A DNA stretch of 5,038 bases, taken from contig JAMOPE010000465.1 of assembly GCA_027064785.1 (NCBI GenBank), positions 1 to 5,038 of the forward strand, given 5' to 3'. Under the pieces are notes generated by a model, which did no database searches, was not told the origin of the DNA, and saw only the letters and a program-made list of their open reading frames with translations. This DNA comes from Geobacteraceae bacterium (GTDB lineage: Bacteria; Desulfobacterota; Desulfuromonadia; Desulfuromonadales; Geopsychrobacteraceae). This document shows positions 1 through 5,038 of this stretch, piece after piece. The position numbers and the translations under genes are program-made. Positions within the stretch are counted from its first letter, which is position 1. Every line of letters starts with the position of its first letter.

Positions 1-23
1 GAAGTGCTAGTTGACTGGACAAG

Positions 24-58
24 GAGCTTAAAGCATTAAAGCAAGAACGTCCCCCTCC
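24..58 (+). repeat. Left copy of a ~35-bp direct repeat flanking hipBA
   Basis: This stretch begins gagcttaaagc and ends aacgtccccctcc. It recurs at 1730-1763 in the same orientation with one substitution (t versus c at position 35) and one fewer C in the C-run, so 33 of 35 positions match. The two copies start 1,706 bp apart and enclose exactly the hipBA operon with its promoter. The repetition is seen directly. That the copies are cassette ends or a dispersed genomic repeat is inference. No transposase or integrase is present between them. Confidence 0.85.
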
Positions 59-76
59 TATTAATGTTAAATTAAA

Positions 77-105
77 TTGACAAATATAGTGGTAAGCGCT
101 ATTTA
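77..105 (+). promoter_or_regulatory. Predicted sigma-70 promoter of hipBA
   Basis: A perfect -35 hexamer TTGACA lies at 77-82. It is followed after 17 bp by TATTTA at 100-105, which matches the -10 consensus at three to four positions. Transcription would start near 111-113, only a few bases before the hipB ATG at 117. The surroundings are strongly AT-rich compared with the coding DNA. The -35 box is convincing; the -10 box is weaker and could be shifted by a base or two. Confidence 0.6.
86..102. promoter_or_regulatory. Possible HipB operator (imperfect dyad)
   Basis: ATAG at 86-89 and CTAT at 99-102 form an inverted repeat with a 9-base spacer, and a separate AGCGCT palindrome sits at 95-100. 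The dyad lies between the -35 and -10 boxes, where a bound repressor would block RNA polymerase. HipB proteins are known to autoregulate by binding spaced dyads of this general kind (TATCC-N8-GGATA in E. coli). The arms are only four bases, so the assignment is tentative and rests mainly on position. Confidence 0.3.
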
Positions 106-116
106 TATTTATCATT

Positions 117-440
117 ATGGCTAAAAAAACAATATACCTCTATCCCGAATCACAGAAAAAAGCTCTCGCATTGGGACAACGTCTTAAGGATGCCCGCTTG
201 CGTCGCCGTTTTTCTATGGAAACGGTCTGCGTGCGTGCCGATATCTCCCGCCCGACTCTCAGTAAAATTGAGCAGGGTGATCCTTCGGTTGCTTTTGGTA
301 ACTATGTTCAGGTGCTGCGGGTTTTGGGATTGTTGGATGACCTTTCTTTGATCGCCAAGGAGGATGTTCTGGGGCGGCGACTTCAGGATGAATCTCTTCC
401 CCAGCGAAAAAGGGCCCCCCGCAAACCGGGAAAACTGTGA
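117..440 (+). CDS. hipB: HipB-like XRE-family antitoxin and autorepressor
   Basis: This 107-residue cytoplasmic protein is the likely antitoxin of a HipBA type II toxin-antitoxin pair. It would neutralise HipA by binding it and repress the operon by binding DNA. A helix-turn-helix of the XRE/Cro type covers about residues 18-73. Helix 2 runs through residues 33-41 and the recognition helix starts at SRPTLSKIEQG (44-54), a motif typical of the family. A basic tail (residues 95-106, rich in K, R and P) follows. The 16-residue N-terminal extension (YLYPESQKK) is unusual but in frame. An in-frame stop at 93-95 means ATG 117 is the first possible AUG. No Shine-Dalgarno sequence precedes it, so the message may be nearly leaderless. 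The stop codon overlaps the start of hipA, as expected for coupled translation. The family assignment is firm because of the partner gene. Antitoxin activity is inferred. Confidence 0.88.
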   Translation: MAKKTIYLYPESQKKALALGQRLKDARLRRRFSMETVCVRADISRPTLSKIEQGDPSVAFGNYVQVLRVLGLLDDLSLIAKEDVLGRRLQDESLPQRKRAPRKPGKL

Positions 441-1681
441 TGGTGAAACAGCGACAGCGTGAACAGCTTTGGGTGTGGTTAGACGATCCCGCTTTTGGCT
501 CGTTGCAACATATCGGCACCCTTTCCCGGGGAAATCGTGGCAGCATCAGCTTTGCCTACAATGCTGAATGGCTCAATCATGCCCAGGCGTTTACCCTTGA
601 TCCTGAACTCGATTTATTCCCAGGAGAGTTTTATCCGGGGCAAGCAAATTTTGGTGTATTTATGGATTCGTGCCCCGATCGCTGGGGGCAAACACTGATG
701 AAACGGCGTGAGGCGATTGCGGCACGGGATGAAGAACGCCGAGCGAAAACCCTCGATTCATGGGACTTTTTGCTGGGGGTGCAGGATTGTACCCGGATGG
801 GGGCTTTGCGTTACAGTTTGCCCGATCACGATGTTTTTCTGGCGGATGAAGTTTTAGCGGCTCCACCGGTGACACGCATTGCCGAGTTACAGGCGATCGC
901 TTTTGAATTGACCAGGAAAAAACTGGCACCACCCGATCAAATAAGGGCATGGCTCAAGGTGCTGGTTGCACCGGGAGCATCCTTAGGTGGAGCCCGCCCC
1001 AAAGCAAATATTGTTGATGATTTGGGGCATTTATGGATTGCTAAATTTCCTTCAGCCGTTGACGATTACGATGTTGCTGCCTGGGAAAAGGTTCTCCATG
1101 AGCTTGCCGGTGAGTGTGGCATATCTGTCCCCGAATCGCAGCTATTACAACTTGATGGGGGCTACCATACTTTTATGGTTAAACGGTTTGATCGCAACAG
1201 AGAAAGTCGCCGCTTTTTCACTTCTGCCATGACGATGCTTAACCATATTGACACCGATGATGCCAGTTATCTTGAGCTGGCAGAGTTTCTGGTTACGTTT
1301 GCCGAGCCGGAATCGTTGCAAAGTGATCTTGAAGAGTTGTTTACCCGAGTGGTGTTTAATGTTGTTACGGCAAATCGGGATGACCATTTACGCAACCACG
1401 GTTTTTTGCGTTCTCCATCGGGATGGCAGCTTGCTCCAGCATACGACATGAACCCATCCTTTAAAAAAGAGGAACATGCTTTAGCCCTCGATTTTGATAA
1501 TCACCTGCCCGATCTTAATATTGTCCTTGATTCTGCCGGTTTTTATCGCCTGAAAAGACAAACTGCAGAAAAGATTGTTCAGCAGGTTTGTGATACCGTT
1601 TCTGGTTGGGAACAATATGCTAAAAAGTATGGACTTTCACGGCAGGATTGTCTTGAGGCAAAACAGCTATTTTTGGTGTAA
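440..1681 (+). CDS. hipA: HipA-family serine/threonine kinase toxin
   Basis: This 413-residue protein is a full-length HipA kinase (E. coli HipA is 440). The best-studied member phosphorylates glutamyl-tRNA synthetase, stopping charging and causing growth arrest and persistence; the target here is unknown. The N-terminal HipA subdomain includes GTLSRG (26-31). The ATP-binding Gly/Ser loop is GASLGGARPKA (179-189), whose Ser181 resembles the autophosphorylated serine of E. coli HipA. The likely ATP-binding lysine is Lys202 in IAKFPS. VKRFDR (247-252) is a family hallmark. The catalytic loop NRDDHLRN (312-319) carries Asp314 and Asn319, and the metal-binding Asp336 lies in AYDMNPS. All key residues are present, so an active kinase is expected. 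ATG 440 overlaps the hipB stop by one base (TGATG) and has GGGAA at 428-432 as a ribosome site. A GTG at 437 is an alternative start adding one residue. The gene is cotranscribed with and controlled by hipB. Confidence 0.92.
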   Translation: MVKQRQREQLWVWLDDPAFGSLQHIGTLSRGNRGSISFAYNAEWLNHAQAFTLDPELDLFPGEFYPGQANFGVFMDSCPDRWGQTLMKRREAIAARDEERRAKTLDSWDFLLGVQDCTRMGALRYSLPDHDVFLADEVLAAPPVTRIAELQAIAFELTRKKLAPPDQIRAWLKVLVAPGASLGGARPKANIVDDLGHLWIAKFPSAVDDYDVAAWEKVLHELAGECGISVPESQLLQLDGGYHTFMVKRFDRNRESRRFFTSAMTMLNHIDTDDASYLELAEFLVTFAEPESLQSDLEELFTRVVFNVVTANRDDHLRNHGFLRSPSGWQLAPAYDMNPSFKKEEHALALDFDNHLPDLNIVLDSAGFYRLKRQTAEKIVQQVCDTVSGWEQYAKKYGLSRQDCLEAKQLFLV

Positions 1682-1733
1682 ATAATTTCAAAACTGCTGC
1701 CTGCGTCGGAACGCTATCAATAAATTATCGAGC
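1682..1733. other. Short convergent intergenic region
   Basis: This 52-bp gap separates the 3' end of hipA from the 3' end of the oppositely transcribed hydrolase gene. It contains only a 4-bp stem (1703-1706 with 1711-1714) and no adjoining T-run on either strand, so no convincing intrinsic terminator is visible. Its last four bases belong to the right copy of the direct repeat. Confidence 0.6.
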
Positions 1734-1763
1734 TTAAAGCACTAAAGCAAGAACGTCCCCTCC
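1730..1763 (+). repeat. Right copy of the direct repeat, overlapping the hydrolase 3' end
   Basis: This is the 34-bp counterpart of the repeat at 24-58, in the same orientation, with one substitution and a one-base shorter C-run. On the minus strand it reads as the last codons and the TAA stop of the SGNH hydrolase gene, giving the terminal residues GGDVLALVL. The final part of that protein is therefore encoded by repeat DNA rather than by ordinary gene sequence. Whether the repeat is an insertion scar, a recombination site or a dispersed element cannot be told from one window. Confidence 0.85.
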
Positions 1764-2447
1764 AGTTACTGAATAGAGCAACTTATTCCAGAGCTGATAG
1801 CCCTCGCCATTCAAATGAAGCCCATCTTCTGCAAAGAATCTTTTGTCGGGCTGCCCCTTGTCATTCAACAGCACCGTTGCTGTGTCGACAAATGTGCACT
1901 GATGGCTATCTCGACAATATCTCTGAATCTTCAGGTTGGTTTCGACCATTTCAGACCATAACTTCCAGCGTTGCGGACTTGGCTTGATTGCCAGGAAAAT
2001 CAGCGTTGGCTGGTTCGTTTGAACCATCAGGTGAGTTGTGAAGGTTTTAAAATCGGCCAGGATCTGCTCGGGACTCTTGCCGCTGGCGATGTCGTTATCA
2101 CCACAATAAAAGATAACCGTTGCCGCGCGGTATTTCTCTACAAGATCGCCGTAGTAATAATTGAGATCCGCTATCTCCGCACCGGGAATGCCGCGATTGA
2201 TAACTGGGTACTCAGGAAAGGCGTAAGCGGTTTTCCAGCGATAGACACTTGAACTACCAACGAACAGAATCGAATTTTTGGGATAGGTGTTTTTTGCATC
2301 CTGCCAGCTAAACCTGTTCACCATTTTTTGCAGGCGGAGGGGGTCAGGGTTGGCGGCTTGGGCTGGGTGACAATTGAGTGAAAAGAGGATGATAAAGGCG
2401 AGCGATACACCCTGTATAAATAGTTTCTTCCACGGAACTATGACCAT
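1734..2447 (-). CDS. Exported SGNH/GDSL-type hydrolase
   Basis: This 237-residue protein has an N-terminal signal peptide: two lysines at 7-8, a hydrophobic stretch at about 9-24, and a probable signal peptidase I site after HPAQA (residue 31). It should act in the periplasm or outside the cell. SGNH esterase blocks are visible in order. Block I is VGSSS (63-67), with Ser66 the likely nucleophile. Block II is NRGIPG (84-89). Block III is GDND (116-119), with Asn118 completing the oxyanion hole. Block V is DGLHLN (208-213), with Asp208 and His211. GSSS replaces the classical GDS, as in many bacterial members. The substrate (an acyl or acetyl ester of a lipid or glycan) cannot be predicted. ATG 2447 was chosen because it places the signal peptide at the N-terminus; an in-frame ATG at 2543 would overlap the EF-G gene by 92 bp and bury the signal. 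The gene starts 4 bp after the EF-G stop, so it is probably the last gene of that unit. A weak GGAT is the only ribosome-site candidate. The last residues come from the repeat. Confidence 0.85.
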   Translation of the reverse strand: MVIVPWKKLFIQGVSLAFIILFSLNCHPAQAANPDPLRLQKMVNRFSWQDAKNTYPKNSILFVGSSSVYRWKTAYAFPEYPVINRGIPGAEIADLNYYYGDLVEKYRAATVIFYCGDNDIASGKSPEQILADFKTFTTHLMVQTNQPTLIFLAIKPSPQRWKLWSEMVETNLKIQRYCRDSHQCTFVDTATVLLNDKGQPDKRFFAEDGLHLNGEGYQLWNKLLYSVTGGDVLALVL

Positions 2448-2451
2448 TAAA

Positions 2452-4518
2452 TTATCCAATTCCGAATTTCTGTAACGTTTCTGCCGGGGCTTGATCAAAA
2501 TGGGAAAACTCCATGGTAAAGCTGCCTTGTCCCTTGGTGGCACTACGTAGTTCGGTCATATAGCCGAACATCTCAATCAGTGGGACGGTAGCACGGACAA
2601 TATCCTGTCCGGGGTGGGAGGTGATCCCCTCAACCTGTCCCCGTTTCTGATTCAGGCTGCTGATAACCCGACCGGTGTAATCAGACGGGGCAATCAGCTC
2701 GAGAACCATGACCGGTTCGAGCAGGGTCGGTTTCCCATCCTTTAATGCCTGACCGATGGCCCGACTGATTGCTGCCGAGATACCGAGATCGGTGGTTTTG
2801 TTGCTGTTGTATGGGGCTTCAACGAGGGTCATTTTCAAGTCGGCAAGGGGATAGCCGGCGATCTGTCCAGATTGACATGCAGCTTCAAGTTTTTCGCGGA
2901 TAACATCAGCCAATTCAGTCGGCCAATCGGTGAGCAGATCCTCGGGAATATCGATCTCAATCCCGCTTTTCTGCCCTGTTGGTGCCAGGCTGATTTTAAC
3001 TTCACCGTAATGGGTTTTCCCTTCAATTTCGCGCTCAAAGACTTCCTGATGTTCAACCTCTTTTTGAATCGTTTCGCGATAAACAACTTGCGGCCGACCG
3101 GTGCGGGTTTCGACGTTGAAATCACTTTTCAGTCGTTGGACAACCACTTCAAGATGCAGTTCACCCATGCCCACCAGCAGGGTCTGACCCGTTTCGGGAT
3201 CTTCTTTGACGAGAAAGGTTGGGTCTTCCCATTGCAGTTTTTCAAGGGCCAGCGGTAGTTTGTCGCGATCATCAACCGTTTTTGCTTCGACCGCGAGGGA
3301 AACGACCGGTTCGGGGTATTCGAGTCCTGCCAGTTGTAAGGGATGGTCCGGACTACTGATGGTGTCGCCTGTCAGGACATTTTTCAGTCCGGTGGCGGTG
3401 ACAATATCCCCGGCGATTGCCAGATCGATCCGTTCCCGCTTGTGCGAATGCATGCGGAATAATCGGGCTACTTTTTCAACTCCACCGGTGCGGCTGTTGT
3501 AGACCGAATCCCCGGGTTTGAGCTGCCCCGAGTAAAGTCGCAGATAGGTGAGTTTACGACCGTCATCGGCAAGAACTTTAAATGCCAGGGTGCATAGTGT
3601 TGCCTTCGGATCGGTGGTGATTTCGATCTCGTCATGGTGATCGGGTTGATGCGCCACTGAAGGGGGGATATCGAGTGGTGATGGCAGGAGATCGCAGATC
3701 GCATCGAGTAGCGGTTGAATCCCTTTGTTGCGTAACGCCGATCCCAGCAGTACCGGGAAGATATCGCAGGTAATGACCCCTTGGCGGAGAGCCGGGATAA
3801 TCCGTTCAGCGGTAATGGGTTTTCCTTCGAGAAAGTCGGTGAGGATGTCATCATCGTAATCGGCGGCGGTTTCGATAATCAGCTCACGGTGATGTTGTAC
3901 CGTTTCGTGAAATTCGGCAGGGATTTCTCCGGAGATGAGGGTCTGTCCCTGATCTCCTTCATCAAATAGCAGGGTTTTCTCTTCGATAAGATCGATGATT
4001 CCGGTGAAGTTCTCTTCGCTTCCGAGCGGAAGCTGTAACAGCAATGGCCGGGCTCCGAGTTTACTTGTAATTGCTTCAATAACAGGCTGATGATCAGCAC
4101 CGATCCGATCCATTTTGTTAATCAGACAAATACGCGGAACCTGATAGCGATTGGCTTGTCGCCACACCGACTCGCTTTGTGGCTGTACCCCTTCGACGCC
4201 GCTGAAAATTGCAACCGCCCCGTCGAGGGCTCGCAATGAACGTTCAACTTCGATGGTGAAGTCAATATGACCGGGGGTGTCGATCAGGTTGAAAGTGTAA
4301 TCTTTCCAACTGCAGTTGGTTGCCGTCGCAGTAATCGTAATCCCACGCTCCTGTTCCTGCTCCATCCAGTCCATGACTGCCATGCCGTCGTGAACTTCAC
4401 CCATTTTATGAATTTCTCCGGCATAAAAGAGAATCCGTTCCGATACGGTCGTCTTCCCTGCATCGATATGGGAAATAATGCCGAAGTTCCGCAGGTGCTC
4501 AAGTTTTTGACTGGCCAT
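2452..4518 (-). CDS. fusA: Elongation factor G paralogue, mtEFG2/spdEFG2 (ribosome-recycling) type
   Basis: This is a complete 688-residue translational GTPase with all five EF-G domains. The GTPase motifs are intact: P-loop SHIDAGKT (16-23), RGITI (58-62) with switch I Thr61, DTPGH (80-84), NKMD (134-137) and GSAL (259-262). Domain II spans about 305-395, domain III about 402-475 (GMGELHLE, 450-457), domain IV about 476-597 and domain V about 598-680. Domain IV departs from the canonical translocase. The SGGRGQYG motif is replaced around residues 498-507 (GKTHYGEV), and the tip loop (567-579, [11 protein letters not shown]) lacks the conserved histidine that contacts the decoding site (His583 in E. 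coli). These differences, and PLLLQLPLG (158-166), recall human mitochondrial EFG2, which works with ribosome recycling factor to split ribosomes. The recycling role is inferred from this resemblance. It is not set in a str operon (rpsL, rpsG, tuf). The start has a good ribosome site, AAGGGA, overlapping the upstream stop. Another fusA probably exists elsewhere in the genome. Confidence 0.95.
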   Translation of the reverse strand: MASQKLEHLRNFGIISHIDAGKTTVSERILFYAGEIHKMGEVHDGMAVMDWMEQEQERGITITATATNCSWKDYTFNLIDTPGHIDFTIEVERSLRALDGAVAIFSGVEGVQPQSESVWRQANRYQVPRICLINKMDRIGADHQPVIEAITSKLGARPLLLQLPLGSEENFTGIIDLIEEKTLLFDEGDQGQTLISGEIPAEFHETVQHHRELIIETAADYDDDILTDFLEGKPITAERIIPALRQGVITCDIFPVLLGSALRNKGIQPLLDAICDLLPSPLDIPPSVAHQPDHHDEIEITTDPKATLCTLAFKVLADDGRKLTYLRLYSGQLKPGDSVYNSRTGGVEKVARLFRMHSHKRERIDLAIAGDIVTATGLKNVLTGDTISSPDHPLQLAGLEYPEPVVSLAVEAKTVDDRDKLPLALEKLQWEDPTFLVKEDPETGQTLLVGMGELHLEVVVQRLKSDFNVETRTGRPQVVYRETIQKEVEHQEVFEREIEGKTHYGEVKISLAPTGQKSGIEIDIPEDLLTDWPTELADVIREKLEAACQSGQIAGYPLADLKMTLVEAPYNSNKTTDLGISAAISRAIGQALKDGKPTLLEPVMVLELIAPSDYTGRVISSLNQKRGQVEGITSHPGQDIVRATVPLIEMFGYMTELRSATKGQGSFTMEFSHFDQAPAETLQKFGIG

Positions 4519-4521
4519 GGT

Positions 4522-4532
4522 GAAGTCCCTTA
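4522..4532 (-). promoter_or_regulatory. Ribosome binding site of the EF-G gene
   Basis: On the minus strand AAGGGA (4527-4532) stands about eight bases before the ATG at 4518 and overlaps the TAA stop (4530-4532) of the preceding gene. This fixes the EF-G start and suggests that ribosomes finishing the upstream gene can reinitiate here. Confidence 0.7.
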
Positions 4533-5038
4533 AAACTCGCCGCCTCGGAGTTTGTGCAGATGCTCGAGGTCGAGTTGATTCAGGTTGAAGTAGTCGCGTT
4601 CCAGTTCTTCAATATAGAAATAGTCGAGGCCGCTGTTGGTGAAAAAATCATGTCTTAAATCGAGATCGTTATCGGTGATGATTTTCGGTAGCAACTGGCG
4701 CAGATAAACGGCCTCTTTTTTGATGTTATGGATGACGGTCTGGAACATCTCATCGTCAAGGGGCTTGCTGGTAATACCGCGAACCAGCAGTTCATCGTTC
4801 AGTTCGCTGCACAGTTCGTCCTGTTCTTCTCTGGTGGTATAGCGGGAATAGCGGGTCCGAATCCGTTCCTTGGCGTGTTTGAGGACGGTGTTGTAGAGTT
4901 TCTCCTCCGAATCGATCATTTTCAGTTCGGCTGTCAGCCGTTTCACCGTTGAAACTCCGGCTGCAATCTCTTCCAATCCTTGTTTCAGGCATGCAAGTTT
5001 GCGCCGTCCGAAGCGTCCGAGGTAACGGTTAGTGAAAA
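4530..5038 (-). CDS. C-terminal part of a conserved protein of unknown function (TIGR04442-like), 5' end outside window
   Basis: The reading frame is open from the window edge to TAA at 4530-4532, giving 168 residues of the C-terminus. No ATG is needed inside the window: a TTG at 4974-4976 could be read as a start, but conserved-looking sequence ([13 protein letters not shown]) continues upstream of it, so the gene very probably begins beyond 5038. The segment is predominantly helical, charged and soluble, with [15 protein letters not shown] in the middle and an acidic-aromatic C-terminal part ([16 protein letters not shown]). No signal peptide, membrane segment, nucleotide-binding motif or metal site is visible. 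From memory the pattern resembles the uncharacterised TIGR04442 family of Geobacter-like bacteria; this is not verified. It lies 11 bp upstream of the EF-G gene, so the two are probably cotranscribed and might be functionally linked. Confidence 0.75.
   Translation of the reverse strand, partial: FTNRYLGRFGRRKLACLKQGLEEIAAGVSTVKRLTAELKMIDSEEKLYNTVLKHAKERIRTRYSRYTTREEQDELCSELNDELLVRGITSKPLDDEMFQTVIHNIKKEAVYLRQLLPKIITDNDLDLRHDFFTNSGLDYFYIEELERDYFNLNQLDLEHLHKLRGGEF

Noticed and set aside
1..39. A plus-strand frame open from the window edge to TAA at 37-39 (ending TRSLKH) that might be the tail of an upstream gene.
   Set aside because: Only 12 codons are visible, there is no recognisable motif, and the last part is repeat DNA; chance cannot be excluded.
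893..902. GCGATCGC octamer resembling the cyanobacterial HIP1 repeat.
   Set aside because: It is a single occurrence inside the hipA coding region, and nothing else suggests a cyanobacterium.
1703..1714. Small stem-loop (GCGT/ACGC) between hipA and the hydrolase as a bidirectional terminator.
   Set aside because: The stem is only four base pairs and no T-run follows directly on either strand.
2448..2543. Upstream start for the hydrolase at 2543, adding 32 residues and overlapping the EF-G gene.
   Set aside because: It would place a charged, non-signal sequence ahead of a clear signal peptide; ATG 2447 directly after the EF-G stop fits far better.
2872..3258. Long plus-strand open frame opposite the EF-G gene.
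   Set aside because: It is antisense to a certain, strongly conserved gene, with no ribosome site and no recognisable protein features; it is a shadow of EF-G codon use.
4530..4976. Treating the right-edge gene as complete with a TTG start at 4976.
   Set aside because: The frame stays open to the window edge and the upstream residues ([10 protein letters not shown]) look conserved, so the gene is more likely truncated by the window.

Overview
The window looks like a stretch of bacterial chromosome, most plausibly from the Desulfuromonadales / 'deltaproteobacterial' side of the tree. Two observations support this. The partial gene at the right edge resembles, from memory, an uncharacterised family (TIGR04442) that I associate with Geobacter, Pelobacter and Desulfuromonas relatives. 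The elongation factor G here is the divergent, mitochondrial-EFG2-like type known from spirochaetes, planctomycetes and deltaproteobacteria. The taxonomic placement is inference and no RNA marker is present.

Layout. Positions 1-116 hold a short flank, one copy of a ~35-bp repeat (24-58) and an AT-rich promoter region. Positions 117-1681 (+) hold a complete, overlapping hipB-hipA type II toxin-antitoxin operon: an XRE-family antitoxin/repressor followed by a HipA-family serine/threonine kinase with its catalytic residues intact. Positions 1682-1733 are a short convergent intergenic gap. A second copy of the repeat (1730-1763) lies in the same orientation and runs into the 3' end of the next gene. 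Positions 1734-2447 (-) encode an exported SGNH/GDSL-type hydrolase. Positions 2452-4518 (-) encode an EF-G paralogue. Positions 4530-5038 (-) hold the 3' part of a conserved gene of unknown function whose start is beyond the window.

How the parts relate. The three minus-strand genes are packed head to tail with gaps of 11 and 4 bp and probably form one transcription unit: unknown protein, then EF-G paralogue, then secreted hydrolase. The hipBA module faces them convergently and is bracketed by near-identical direct repeats (33 of 35 positions). This is the most noteworthy structure in the window: hipBA looks like a compact cassette inserted beside a chromosomal operon, and the repeat appears to have supplied the last residues of the hydrolase. 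The second point of interest is the EF-G. Its domain IV lacks the usual translocase signatures and matches the ribosome-recycling mtEFG2/spdEFG2 type, so it is probably not the housekeeping translocase.

I see no RNA genes, CRISPR array, recombinase or convincing intrinsic terminator.
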